Source: Cunninghamia lanceolata
Taxonomy: Eukaryota; Streptophyta; Pinopsida; Cupressales; Cupressaceae
Direction of reading: 5' to 3'
Length of the DNA: 64,000 nucleotides
NCBI GenBank assembly: GCA_027924645.1
Contig: BSBN01000047.1
Coordinates: 186,001-250,000, forward strand
Below are positions 45,301 to 51,979 of the stretch, one piece after another. The stretch's first letter is position 1, and each line of letters starts with the position of its first letter. Under the pieces are notes generated by a model. It worked only from the letters and a program-made list of their open reading frames with translations. It did not search any database and was not told where the DNA came from. The position numbers and the translations under genes are program-made.

Positions 45301-46265
45301 TTTTCTTGTTGCATAGTTTAGTTTCTCTTTGAATTTCTGTGTAATTACTGGTTACATGAAATTAAATTTTCATATAAGTGTATGAGTAGGCCACCTAATT
45401 AATGAACTACTGGCAATTGATATAATTTCCATTATTTGGTATTCCTGCATATGTGTACAGGCAAATGAACATCAAGAAACAAACACAGTGATGGTGCCCA
45501 ACTTTTTCATTTTCCTTAAATTTCGTACTTAGACTATAATTTTTTTTTTTCTGTTGTTAGACATTGTAAAAGTTTAAAATGTCCTGAGAATGGACTGTTT
45601 GGTGAAAATTTAAGAGGAACAGAGAAGTTTGCAATTTGTAAATCACAAAATTACTTGCCCCTAAAAGGTGTAGGGTAAGGCTGACTGTCAAATGCAGGTG
45701 ATTGGCAAAAATATAAAAATGTTTCTCTTGTGGAATGATTTGTTTATGATGATAAATACGGGCCTATGTTGTGCCTTATTAAACTTTTAACTTGAGATAA
45801 GTGTTAGGTTTGGCTTGTTAAAGAGCATCTAGAGCAGTGTCATGATAATTTTGTATGTTGATTGGTGCCATCACACAATTGGTGAATTAGACAATTGCTT
45901 GGTTGTTGCAGGACTGGGACAGGCAAAATCCATCTCAAATTACCACTGAAATGTGTGGATTTGTCACAATACTCTCAGGGACATTTTTGCTGCATAAAAC
46001 CAAAGATCTTGGGGATAGCTTATCTTCTGGAGCAAGTATTAGTTTTTACTCTTTGCGATTATATTGTTACTGTCTTGAAGGATATTGGTATTTGTCATAC
46101 TTTTCATTTCATTTATATGGTTCTCTTACATATTTGTGATGTTATGACTAAGGTGTATATGCAAGTTTGTCGCCATCTTTTTCTTCACGCATCTCAAAGC
46201 ATCCTCAAGAAAATGGATGCACAAATGAGGAGATTCCACTTCGACGTCAAGATTCTTTTGCTTGA
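6242..46265 (+). CDS. NIPA-family magnesium transporter, seven 3' exons of a gene spanning more than 40 kb
   Basis: The product is a multi-pass membrane protein of the NIPA (DUF803) family, proposed Mg2+ transporters of plant endomembranes or plasma membrane. Seven exons join to 848 nt; with one base from the missing upstream exon they give 282 codons plus TGA, with all splice phases agreeing and GT/AG at every junction. Hallmark stretches are [55 protein letters not shown] and [10 protein letters not shown], and the hydrophilic tail ends [10 protein letters not shown]. Family members are about 330-350 residues, so roughly 60 N-terminal residues (first membrane segment and the KKKGL-type loop) lie upstream of the window. 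No internal stop or frameshift is seen, so the gene is probably functional despite introns of 7.8 and 30.8 kb filled with transposons. The exon 6/7 junction is the least certain part. Confidence 0.93.
6456..6616 (+). CDS. NIPA exon 2 of those visible
   Basis: It follows the acceptor TTTGTGCAG and reads [20 protein letters not shown], continues through [18 protein letters not shown] and ends at ATEP before the donor GTAATA. The split Ser codon (AG/T) joins correctly to the previous exon. The HAPQE motif and the following acidic loop are family hallmarks. Confidence 0.95.
6817..6944 (+). CDS. NIPA exon 3 of those visible
   Basis: It starts after GAAAACAG, completes an Ala codon and reads [20 protein letters not shown], then [20 protein letters not shown]. 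It ends in frame at LS before GTAGGT. It covers two membrane helices. Confidence 0.95.
7094..7231 (+). CDS. NIPA exon 4 of those visible
   Basis: Forty-six whole codons follow the acceptor [26 protein letters not shown], then [20 protein letters not shown] and MNYLNK, before the donor [14 protein letters not shown] is nearly invariant in plant NIPA proteins. Confidence 0.95.
7232..8012 (+). other. Intron sequence left of the Copia insertion
   Basis: AT-rich intron following exon 4. No domain, RNA gene or repeat is recognised. It ends in GGGAT at 8008-8012, the target duplication of the Copia element. Confidence 0.6.
8013..8610 (+). repeat. 5' LTR of the intronic Copia, with GC-rich hairpin modules
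   Basis: It starts TGTTGTTATATGG and ends CCTAACA. The middle (about 8088-8250) holds five modules of the form GGGGGCAGCGCCCCC, each a near-perfect inverted repeat, far richer in GC than the surroundings. Confidence 0.93.
8611..8624 (+). promoter_or_regulatory. Primer binding site of the intronic Copia
   Basis: AGAGGTATCAGAG directly follows the 5' LTR. It matches the usual Copia site complementary to initiator tRNA-Met (TGGTATCAGAGC) with small changes. Confidence 0.75.
8677..12595 (+). pseudogene. Copia gag-pol polyprotein, decayed
   Basis: ATG at 8677 begins [14 protein letters not shown], a Copia gag start. The zinc knuckle near 9386-9431 reads [14 protein letters not shown], with the second Cys replaced by Tyr. 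The protease motif LDSGASFHV is near 9550. The GAG-pre-integrase block is [10 protein letters not shown] at about 9993. The integrase core has HTGVWGP near 10180 where HTDVWGP is expected, so the first catalytic Asp is lost; RSDNGGEY and [11 protein letters not shown] remain. Reverse transcriptase runs about 11170-12080 with YVDDM at about 11650 intact. RNase H lies about 12150-12520 ([19 protein letters not shown]). Stops at 10401, 11157, 11447, 11537 and 12068, plus a frameshift near 11285, disable it. Most stops are TAG or TAA at Gln or Trp positions. Confidence 0.93.
12729..13251 (+). repeat. 3' LTR of the intronic Copia
   Basis: Same sequence as the 5' LTR but 75 bp shorter, because two of the five GC-rich hairpin modules are absent. 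It ends CCTACA followed by the GGGAT target duplication. Confidence 0.93.
13257..15002 (+). other. Intron sequence right of the Copia insertion
   Basis: AT-rich intron leading to exon 5. It contains a short ACAA microsatellite near 14550-14566. No gene or mobile element is recognised. Confidence 0.6.
15003..15095 (+). CDS. NIPA exon 5 of those visible
   Basis: Thirty-one whole codons lie between acceptor TACTGCAG and donor [26 protein letters not shown], then [11 protein letters not shown]. It lies 7.8 kb after exon 4 and 30.8 kb before exon 6, isolated between transposon-rich introns. Confidence 0.95.
15096..17334 (+). other. Start of the 30.8-kb intron
   Basis: No gene is recognised. About 15855-16070 has GTTACCAGGTTCG and GGTAACTAGGCTCG at its two sides, resembling other dispersed GGTAACTTAG-type repeats near 34270 and 36015. 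A small tandem repeat lies at 16549-16710. Confidence 0.5.
16549..16710 (+). repeat. Imperfect tandem repeat, three units of about 66 bp
   Basis: Units share AAAGGCTCTGGCCCCTTGAC and a following CAACTACCC block. The open frame over it is a by-product of the periodicity. Confidence 0.75.
17335..18069 (-). pseudogene. Copia reverse transcriptase N-terminal part and linker (antisense)
   Basis: From 18069 down, the minus strand reads the integrase-RT linker ([17 protein letters not shown], then TDVADKMPF), a Ser/Gln-rich spacer, then the RT start with [27 protein letters not shown] and [12 protein letters not shown], reaching YQMDVKN. The expected AFLNGDL after MDVK is absent, marking the truncation. 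KGYAQ is KVYAQ here, and one frameshift separates linker and RT. Confidence 0.85.
18075..18284 (+). repeat. 5' LTR of the gag-only element
   Basis: Starts TATTAAATCATTAG and ends TTTATCAACA just before the PBS. A TATA-like CTTTAAATAGAGC occurs near 18216. Confidence 0.9.
18285..18298 (+). promoter_or_regulatory. Primer binding site of the gag-only element
   Basis: TGGTATCAGAGCC, the standard plant Copia site complementary to initiator tRNA-Met, directly abuts the LTR. Confidence 0.9.
19378..20229 (+). pseudogene. Copia-type gag of the non-autonomous element, two stops
   Basis: The frame starts at ATG 19378 ([20 protein letters not shown]) and ends at TGA 20227-20229, 283 codons plus stop. 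The middle has the gag features of the UBN2 family, with [11 protein letters not shown] followed by a helix-rich stretch and [13 protein letters not shown] zinc knuckle [14 protein letters not shown] (C-x2-C-x4-H-x4-C) lies near 20093-20134. Two in-frame TAG codons at about 19450 and 19951 stand where CAG (Gln) is expected; otherwise the frame is unbroken. The frame then stops with no protease, so this is a stand-alone gag, not a truncated polyprotein. It may once have supplied or bound capsid for this family. Confidence 0.88.
20297..20502 (+). repeat. 3' LTR of the gag-only element
   Basis: Starts TATTAAAGTATTAATTG and ends GTTTATCAACA, followed by GTTTT. It differs from the 5' LTR at only a handful of positions, so the insertion is fairly recent compared with its neighbours. 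Confidence 0.9.
20512..20690 (-). pseudogene. Integrase C-terminal scrap of the antisense Copia
   Basis: On the minus strand this continues the integrase (YILNRSP and [19 protein letters not shown] sequence). It is about 90% the same by eye as 32605-32745, because this part of the Copia was tandemly duplicated before the giant LTR landed at 20690. Confidence 0.8.
20714..20730 (+). repeat. Terminal hairpin of the giant LTR, copy 2
   Basis: CCCCATT and AATGGGG arms around GCA, 23 bp inside the left end, followed by a C-rich run. The identical hairpin lies at 25883-25899, the same distance from the start of copy 3. Confidence 0.85.
21120..23070 (+). repeat. TGCGCC tandem array in giant LTR copy 2
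   Basis: About 25 imperfect units, mostly 60-75 bp apart, each centred on CAACCAATGCGCC or a close variant and preceded by GATCAAAA. It is the same array type as 330-1500. No coding content is seen. Confidence 0.88.
23232..23241 (+). promoter_or_regulatory. TATA-like box upstream of the giant-LTR ORF
   Basis: TGTATATATATC lies 410 bp before the acceptor-like AG at 23646-23647. Copy 3 has TATAAAAG (28360) 370 bp before its own acceptor-like site. The matching layout suggests an internal promoter for the ORF. Confidence 0.45.
25883..25899 (+). repeat. Terminal hairpin of the giant LTR, copy 3
   Basis: CCCCATT GCA AATGGGG, identical to 20714-20730, 23 bp inside the left end. Confidence 0.85.
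26165..26600 (+). repeat. Short-period repeat in copy 3
   Basis: Irregular units of about 25-30 bp such as TTCCAAAGTTCCTGTCC and GGAATCCTGTCC. The open frames here are by-products of the repeats, not genes. Confidence 0.75.
26800..26900 (-). repeat. Inverted copy of the block next to the TGCGCC array
   Basis: On the minus strand it reads GACTAAGTCTGAAATCTGGT, then GGATTCGAGACCTATCTCAA, the same block that stands in + orientation at about 20935-21030 and 115-200. Its inversion shows the interior of copy 3 was rearranged. Confidence 0.8.
26944..27430 (+). repeat. Tandem repeat of about 60 bp with GGATGGAA core
   Basis: Roughly eight units built from GAGGATGGAAGAAACGAAGG and AACTTCGTGTCTCGCC. 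Because the unit length is close to a multiple of three, long frames appear on both strands; they are not considered genes. Confidence 0.85.
27595..27785 (+). repeat. Tandem repeat of 55 bp, each with a hairpin
   Basis: GGATTGTGCG recurs at about 27608, 27663, 27718 and (as GGATTCTGCG) 27773. Each full unit contains the inverted repeat AGGACAAATTTTGTCCT followed by TGAGCGCAAAATCCAGTA. Confidence 0.9.
28188..28255 (+). repeat. Short tandem repeat ATTCCCCGACAT
   Basis: Four units of about 19-21 bp, AAATTCCCCGACATNCC-like, in copy 3 before its first TATA box. Confidence 0.8.
28360..28367 (+). promoter_or_regulatory. Upstream TATA box in giant LTR copy 3
   Basis: TATAAAAG in ACCTATAAAAGGAGGGCG, about 370 bp before the acceptor-like TTTTGCAG at 28728-28734. 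It corresponds in position to the TATA-like box at 23232 of copy 2. The ORF that would follow is missing here. Confidence 0.45.
29565..29572 (+). promoter_or_regulatory. LTR TATA box, copy 3
   Basis: TATATAAA in GAGCCTATATAAAGGTTG, about 970 bp before the element end. The context matches the boxes at 2292 and 31608. Confidence 0.65.
31608..31615 (+). promoter_or_regulatory. LTR TATA box, copy 2
   Basis: TATATAAA in GAGGCCTATATAAAGGCTC, 160 bp after the end of the long ORF and about 810 bp before the element end. Confidence 0.65.
32424..33250 (-). pseudogene. Integrase of the antisense Copia, with a partial tandem duplication
   Basis: On the minus strand: [18 protein letters not shown] near 33130, then [18 protein letters not shown] near 32930 and [15 protein letters not shown] near 32800, giving the integrase core D, D and E blocks. 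The segment 32606-32925 is a direct tandem copy of 32424-32602 continued across the giant LTR into 20570-20690. The duplication, about 310 bp, therefore existed before the giant LTR inserted. The product would be non-functional. Confidence 0.85.
33600..33870 (-). pseudogene. PPR protein fragment (antisense)
   Basis: On the minus strand it reads [15 protein letters not shown] near 33860, then a repeat with [21 protein letters not shown] and, after a frameshift, [20 protein letters not shown] and [11 protein letters not shown]. These are the pentatricopeptide repeats of plant PLS-class organelle RNA editing factors. Only about two repeats survive. It is a scrap in the large intron, antisense to the transporter gene, with a stop and a frameshift, so it is not a gene. 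Confidence 0.8.
33871..37725 (+). other. Intron sequence without recognised genes
   Basis: AT-rich. 34141-34300 holds a dispersed repeat with AACCCATACGGGCACAACG, related to 3165-3290 and ending GGTAACTTAG. 35915-36020 has a GTACTCG to CGACAACTTAG segment of similar type. 36782-36880 is a 51-bp tandem duplication around GGTGAATCTAGGAGCAAT. The open frames here show no recognisable domain. Confidence 0.5.
37726..38434 (+). repeat. Probable 5' LTR of the Gypsy element
   Basis: Starts TGTTAGACCTGACAAG and ends GACTGCATCA two bases before the PBS. It contains TATATAAA at 38104-38111. The left end is inferred only from the TGTTAG start, since the second LTR is absent. Confidence 0.5.
38437..38449 (+). 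promoter_or_regulatory. Primer binding site of the Gypsy element
   Basis: TGGTATTAGAGCA, complementary to initiator tRNA-Met with one change, placed just after the presumed LTR end and 180 bp before gag. Confidence 0.7.
38632..40660 (+). pseudogene. Gypsy gag-protease-RT, decayed and truncated
   Basis: The start near ATG 38632 reads [20 protein letters not shown]. The gag core at 38890-39380 includes [13 protein letters not shown] and the [16 protein letters not shown] to LKRLQNFRQ block. A degenerate zinc knuckle is near 39395. Protease is at 39570-39800, where the catalytic DSGS is NGST, so it is inactive. RT at 40080-40660 has [56 protein letters not shown] and YLDDI. Stops at 38718, 39067, 39818 and 40062 and several frame changes break it. 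The RT blocks resemble chromovirus-type Gypsy elements. Confidence 0.85.
40661..43260 (+). pseudogene. hAT-type DNA transposase remnant (BED finger, DUF659)
   Basis: About 41220-41520 encodes a BED-type zinc finger: [36 protein letters not shown]. After frame changes, 41880-42280 matches the DUF659 catalytic region: [46 protein letters not shown] and [14 protein letters not shown]. 42352-42462 is a probable intron (GTAAAC to ATTAG). 42463-43180 continues with [20 protein letters not shown] and [11 protein letters not shown]. The C-terminal dimerisation block is not found. Stops and frameshifts are many, and terminal inverted repeats were not identified, so edges are approximate. The left join cuts the Gypsy RT near 40660. 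Confidence 0.8.
43311..44484 (-). mobile_element. Antisense solo LTR
   Basis: On the minus strand it starts TGTAATGTCCCC at 44484 and ends CCATATTCTA at 43311. Exact 5-bp GTTGA duplications lie at 43306-43310 and 44485-44489. The length is 1,174 bp with no coding content, PBS or second LTR. The terminal TA in place of CA suggests one mutated base. Confidence 0.65.
44485..45911 (+). other. End of the 30.8-kb intron
   Basis: 45000-45120 is rich in GGGGAC and TCCCC runs. 45137-45300 contains an 88-bp tandem duplication around TACTCTGTTTTAACATTT and CAGATTGACATCAT. No gene is recognised before the acceptor of the next exon at 45911. Confidence 0.55.
45912..46035 (+). CDS. NIPA exon 6 of those visible
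   Basis: After acceptor TTGTTGCAG it reads [20 protein letters not shown], then [20 protein letters not shown] and A, the last membrane helix and the start of the cytosolic tail. The donor proposed is A/GTATTA at 46036, which leaves phase 1 and joins in frame to exon 7. Later GT donors up to 46090 are possible and would add a few tail residues. Confidence 0.9.
46153..46265 (+). CDS. NIPA final exon, C-terminal tail and stop
   Basis: It reads [17 protein letters not shown], then [15 protein letters not shown] and TGA at 46263-46265. The RISKH and PLR-DS blocks match the tail of plant NIPA proteins and are out of frame with the readthrough of exon 6, so an intron is required. The acceptor AG at 46151-46152 gives a phase that fits exon 6; AG at 46164-46165 is an alternative. 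Confidence 0.82.
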
Positions 46266-47585
46266 TGCAATTCTTTTATACTCACAATGAAATGGTATTT
46301 TCCACAAGACACTTTTGACAGAGCATCCATTATGTAACCACAGAGTATTCTTTGTTCTCAATTGCTGATGTTGATTTCAACCAATTTCCTTATTAGTTAA
46401 AAGAGTGGCAGATTATGATGCTTACTCGAAGAATATCAAAGTAGAAGCACAGGTGCATGGTTGAATTGTATATGAAACTCATAGCTGCCAGTATAGTATC
46501 ATTGTGAATTTCAACTTTCATAATATGCCATAATGGTTGATCAGTTCACATCTGAAAGCAGGAGCAGATTTCCAGATCCAAATCTTGCTCATTTGTGTAA
46601 CTTTATATTCTCTATTACCACAAACTTGTGAAGTTACATGCTCTCTTCTAGTTATTCTTTTTAGAAGTCAATTGTTGGGTTTTTTTGTTCACTCGTCAAG
46701 GATTGGGGGTAATCCTATTTGAGAAACCAGTGCTACTTGCTGACGCTTCTCCAAATATATTATATTGCTCATTGTTTTAGTTCACATTTTGAGTAACATT
46801 ATGTGTAGATGGATGAAAGTCGTTTTAATAACACTAACCAATGGGGATGACTAATGTTAATTCCAAATTTAATGTTAAAATAAGAGTAAGCTTCATGTAC
46901 ATGAAAATAGAGTTAATACCTTTATTTAAGAAACAACCATTACATCCCAAATTGGAATCGATGCTAATTGTGTGTGTACATTTTTATTCGGAAGTCATGA
47001 GATTGAAGTTTGAGAACGATGTGGACATTCAGATGGATCCAATCATGATGTGCATGCTACAGTTGCATGATAACATACAATCAGAGCATCACTTAGTATT
47101 GGGTTAGTAAATCATCACTTACAGTAAAGAAATTGGTGTTATGGTCAAGGGTTAATTGAGCAATCATCATCCACTACTGATAAAAAATGCACAAATACAA
47201 TATGAAATTGAAACGTTTACACATTCCAAATGACGAGTAAGACTTTTTTTTGAATTAATTTGTTAGACAACTAAATAATATGACCTTTCTTTTATCAATT
47301 TGTTAGAAAACTGGATATGTTAAGTATATGGTAGAAATACATGGACAACCCACTCTTCTACACTCTGCTCGCAAATTAAAATTATAAACATACATCTTAC
47401 ACCTATCTCCGACTTTTATATATCCTGGAAATCTGTCTTGAGAGTAGCATTCACTAACTCCCTTGAAACTTGCCTCAATTTTTGCAGTTGCGCTCCGCTT
47501 ACAGAAGTCTATAATAAATTCTAATTGGACTCTTTTCTCCATGGTTCTTGTCTTACACGAGAGAAATATAACTGGTGGGAAAAGT
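46266..47585 (+). other. Downstream of the NIPA stop: 3' UTR and non-coding sequence
   Basis: The 3' UTR of the transporter must begin at 46266, but no polyadenylation signal can be chosen with confidence. Short open frames on both strands show no domain. Confidence 0.5.
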
Positions 47586-47890
47586 GAAATGATTCACCTT
47601 CTCGCCATTACAAGAAGAAAACCTTTCATGATGAAAAGGAAAGGCAATTGTCTTCTAAATATTTGAAGATTATGCATCCTTTGTTTAGTTCAGAGTGATC
47701 TAGATGTTTCGTAAATGATGATGCATTTCGTGTTTGCTGATTCACCTTCTCACCATTACAAGAAAACCTTTCATGATGGAAAGAGGAGGCAATTGTCTTC
47801 TCAATATTACAAGATAATACGTCCTTGGTTTAGTTAAAAGTGATCTAAATGTTTCATAAATGATGATGTATTTCGTGTTTACTGATGTAA
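47586..47890 (+). repeat. Tandem duplication of about 155 bp
   Basis: Two copies start GATTCACCTTCTC and run through AAAACCTTTCATGATG and GGCAATTGTCTTCT to GATGATGNATTTCGTGTTT. Confidence 0.85.
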
Positions 47891-47900
47891 GATGTGCCTC

Positions 47901-48650
47901 CCAATAAGCTCATGATGTCTATGTTATGAGTATAACAGATTATGACAAGATTGTCTTTAGCAAGCTCCAATGCGGACTAGACTGCAAGATTCTTGTGCCC
48001 CCTTAAAACCTTTGGATCTTCTGATGTTTATTTCATCAATATCTTCCCATTAAAAATCAAGGAAAAAAACACTCCATTGTGGGTATCTATTACCAGGCTA
48101 TGCCTTCAACCAAGTTATGACCTTTAGAAGAGGTGGTTCTGAGGTGGTGTCACAACCATGAGAACTTAAAATGATCTTAAAGGTAACAATCATAAAATGA
48201 TTTTTCAAGTTTGTCCTACCATGATCACAAAGGTGATACTCATAAATTTGTTTTTCAAGACTGTTTGAGTGTGTGATTCTTCGATAAGCTCATGATGTTT
48301 ATGCTATGACTATAATAGATTGTGACAAGATTGTCTTTAGCAAGCTCCGATGCTGACTAGATTGAAAGTTTCTTGTGCCCACTTAAAATCTTTGAATCTT
48401 CTGATGTTTATTTCATCAATATTCTCTGCATTGAAAAATCAAGGAAAAAAAGCACTCCATTGTGGTATCTATTACCAGGTTATGACCTCGACCAAGTTAT
48501 GACCTTTATAAGATGTGGCTCTCAGGTGGTGCCACAACCATGAGAACATAAAATGATCTTAAAGGTGATAATCATAACATGATTTTTCAAGTCTGTTCTA
48601 CCATGATTCTTGTAAATTTGTTTTCAAGATTGTCCAAGTGTGTGATTCTT
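47901..48650 (+). repeat. Tandem duplication of about 380 bp
   Basis: AATAAGCTCATGATGTCTAT at 47903 matches CGATAAGCTCATGATGTTTA at 48282, and the following 370 bp correspond, including TTCTGATGTTTATTTCATCA and ACCAAGTTATGACCTTTA. Nothing coding is recognised in the unit. Confidence 0.88.
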
Positions 48651-49035
48651 GATCTTAACAAACTAGTCTTCATATTAGTGTTGTGTCCACTTGACCACAA
48701 AATAGTCTCAAATATGCAGATATTGTACTGTCAGCGATATTATTGTATCAAAGATTATTGGAAGCCATCTACACAATAATAGATGCCAAAACAATATATT
48801 GAATTTCGGTTACTTGGACTAATTGAATATGCCAAATATCCTTTCAAAGTAACCTAAAAAGAGTGATGGGAGAGTGCTTCAAGCATGGTTTGTTGCTGCC
48901 GAAGGCAAGGGAAAAATTATTGGCTTGAGTTACACTTGATAAGAACGGGGTTTAATTGCACATGAAATTCTGCTGCCTTTTGTAGGTATCTTCTTACATT
49001 ACATTTAAACATAATTATTGTTGACATTTTTTAAG
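48651..49035 (+). other. Unassigned sequence
   Basis: AT-rich, with no domain, repeat or RNA gene recognised. It ends in CTATA (49036-49040), the target duplication of the next element. Confidence 0.5.
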
Positions 49036-49040
49036 CTATA

Positions 49041-49305
49041 TGTCAGGCCAGGGAATGAAATGCAGAAAAGATAGTGACAAAATGGAATGGACGAGACAAT
49101 ATTCAATGAAGTTCATAACATTCATCCATTAATGCATTTATTGCATTCATTGATAGAAAAAAGTGATACAATGTACATATTTAACAGTATGAAAATGAAT
49201 ATTTAGTTCATCTTTTGAATGATTGTTCAGCTTTAGTGTAGCTAGGAAATATAAAATATAAAATATTATCCTACTACTTCTAGGATTATGTACATTATTG
49301 TTACA
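49041..49305 (-). repeat. 3' LTR of the minus-strand non-autonomous element
   Basis: From TGTCAGGCCAGGG to TACATTATTGTTACA. On the minus strand it begins TGTAACAATAATGTACATAA, directly after a purine tract. Confidence 0.88.
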
Positions 49306-50004
49306 TCCCTCCCTTAACATATAAGGGGTAATGGTAAATCACTATTTGTGTTGGGCATTGGGCAACTTGTTTATGGTGTATCTTTTTTTTGATACGAAGC
49401 TCCAATGTTCTACAAAAGGTTTTGCCTAAGGGATTCCTTTTGCAGTTTTTCAAGAATCAAGATATGGACTTGGTATTTAGAACTGATTTTGTTTTTCAAG
49501 TCAAGTCAACTTTCCATGATGCAATATCCCATTTTGAGAGAGTACTGCACCTATTTGTTGTGAAAAAATTTCACCACCATTTTTGTTCTAAGTGATGAAA
49601 TATGTAGAAAGTGGCTATTCAACTTTTGTCTGTCACTTCTGTGAATGAAAATTGGAAAACCTTGGCTAATTGTGTCCATGCATAGTCCAAAAGTGTGCCA
49701 ACTACACCATGTGACCTAAAAATTGGATACCCAGGGTGATTGTTTCCATGAGTAACCCAAAAGTGTGTTGAAGCATGCATTGAATGACTTTTTATCAAGA
49801 TGAAAATGTGAACCACTTTGTTGTCCACGATGTTGATACAAAAAAGTGCTCTTGTGATAGAAAAGATTGCATAAAAAATGAAGGGATATGATGATCTCAT
49901 TCCAATGCATAGTCATAAAAAACCAAAAGGAAGTGTGCAATCTTTGGTGTTCAAGTGTTGAGCTAAACGGCACTTGTTGAGTGCCAATGTGAACAATCTC
50001 CAAG

Positions 50005-50165
50005 TACTACGCTCAAAGAGCTCGAAATCTGAATCTTGATGTTCGCCCAAGTATCATGTTTGAAGAACTCAAAATCTAAATCTTGATGTTCCCCAAGTAT
50101 CATGCTCGAAGAACTCAAAATTTGAATCCTAATGTTCCCCAAGTATCATGCTCAAAGAAATGCCC
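50005..50165 (-). repeat. Tandem repeat of about 51 bp, three units
   Basis: Units contain CCCAAGTATCATGCTCGAAG, AACTCAAAAT and GAATCTTGATGTTC. They lie inside the non-autonomous element. Confidence 0.82.
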
Positions 50166-50481
50166 CCTAGAAAGAGAACATACATGAACCTGTGTATAGA
50201 AATGCACGACTTAATGATGCCCCCTCAGTTTTTTATCACAAGTCTCCATTAAGCTGCCCTTTTAGGTTTTCGGCTTACAACTCATGCAAAAGTATGATCA
50301 ACAAGAGGTAGTATCCATGGCCTTAAAATAATCTGTTCTAAGCTAGATATCTATCGGTTTCAGTGTGCTCAATATCCCAATGAGAAATCATAGGTACAAA
50401 AAATTGTTGGTCCTATCAACACCAAAGAGACCGAGAGCATAATTATCCTTTGTGGGAATTGAGTGCAACCCTATAATTTTC

Positions 50482-51550
50482 TTAGTAGGTTCTCTTAATA
50501 GTACAAGTATTAGTATATGTATATGCGATCCTTAGCTCATCATCAATTGGATTGACAACAACCCATGTATCAAGAATATACAAGCTCAATAGGCTTTCAT
50601 GCCATTTCTCAACAATATCTGTGATCTTGAGTTTATTATCAATTGGATTGATAGCAACATCGACATCAAGTGTAGATGAGCCATCATTTGAAATGGTGGA
50701 TTGGACTCTCCTATAGGATTTTGACAAAATGTGAGTATCAGTTTGTCATCTGGAATGATCTATCCATCCAAAATGCATACACCTCGTTGATTTTATAGGT
50801 GGATCTCTGACATAACATTATTTTTCAGAATGTGTATGTTGACCACATGATAGATAAGGATGTAGATCAAAACAATTACAGGAGGTGTCCTTGACGCCCA
50901 CAATGACATGTTTGGACTTGATGGGTGCAAGTTGATTTTGATTGACTCAACAACTTGTCAATTTCACAAGGTTGGCCAATAGGGGAAAAATCAACTTGAC
51001 TATTGTTTTGAATACCTCTTGACACAAATTTGATAGGTTTGGAATATTTTGGTACATAAAAATTCACATCTATGTACCCTAGACCAATACAATGTTTGTT
51101 GGATTTTATTGTCTCCTAGTCATGCACAACAGGTGAGGATTCAACAATGGGCGGACTATAAGAAACATCAGATTTCTACAGTTTATAATTGATTTAAAGA
51201 ATGACTTTTGGTTTAAACTATCTACAAGTTTATTAGATCAACGTTTCAGATCGTACTCTATGATCCATCATTGGGAAAAAACTTGAAGAGAATAACAAGA
51301 CTTAGACACAACAATGTTATGTGACATGTGAGGGGGCTCAACACTTTTCTTCAAAGACTTTTTGCCTTTTCTTTCCTTCTAAGTTGCACTTTTTGAAGAA
51401 GGGACATCAACATTTTTCTTCTTTGCAACACTGTTAGTGACACATGAGGGGGGCCGATAGTGCTTGAAGAAAGAACATGAACATTTTTCTTCTTTGCAAC
51501 ACTTTTATGTGACACATGAGGGGGCTTAACATTCTTCTTCAACAACTTTT
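50482..51550 (-). pseudogene. Unrecognised broken coding traces in the non-autonomous element
   Basis: On the minus strand, 51545-51351 reads a Lys-rich frame starting MLKKNVKPPHVSHKSVAKKK whose unit (PPHVS, then KKN or RKM and VHV-like) repeats about three times. 51067-50876 reads MNFYVPKYSKPIKFVSRG and a Cys/His ending CHCGRQGH. 50727-50482 holds two copies of an I-NPIDNKLKI-type motif. The three pieces are separated by stops. I recognise no family; they could be one decayed protein specific to this element, or chance frames in repeats. Confidence 0.35.
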
Positions 51551-51573
51551 TGTCTTTAGTAGCCTTTTGAGTT

Positions 51574-51836
51574 TGTCAGGTCTGAGAATGAAATGTAGAA
51601 AAGATTGACAAAATGTAATAGATAGGACAATATTTAATGAAGTTCATAATATTCATCCTTTAATGTACTCATTGCATTCATTGATAAAAAATATGATTCA
51701 ATATACATATTTAACAATATGAAAATGAATATTTAGTTCATTTTTTGGATGACTGTTCAACTTCTAGTGTAGTTAGGAAATGTAAAATATAAAATATTAT
51801 CCTACTACTCCTAGGATTATGTACATTATTGCTACA
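51574..51836 (-). repeat. 5' LTR of the minus-strand non-autonomous element
   Basis: Corresponds over its full length to 49041-49305 with scattered differences, followed by the CTATA duplication. Confidence 0.88.
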
Positions 51837-51979
51837 CTATACTCTTAGAAAAATACATAAGGAAGGATGATAGGGTAGTGTAATTGGAAGTGGCTTATTA
51901 TATCTCTTGAGGATAGGAATTTGCACCAAGAATAAATCTCATTGTAATTATTAAATTGCATCACATCTACAAAACAAAT

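Larger units (their letters stand above)
49041..51836 (-). mobile_element. Non-autonomous LTR element with unknown coding traces (minus strand)
   Basis: LTRs 49041-49305 and 51574-51836 (about 265 bp) are similar by eye, TGTCAGG at one end and TTNCTACA or TTGTTACA at the other. Exact target duplications CTATA lie at 49036-49040 and 51837-51841. A purine tract on the minus strand (GGGAGGGA, complement of 49306-49313) abuts the left LTR, so the element reads right to left. The 2.27-kb interior has no gag or pol motif. It has a Lys-rich repeated frame at 51330-51550, paired NPIDNKLKI and NPIDDELRI repeats near 50520-50660, and a three-unit repeat at 50005-50165. Confidence 0.85.
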
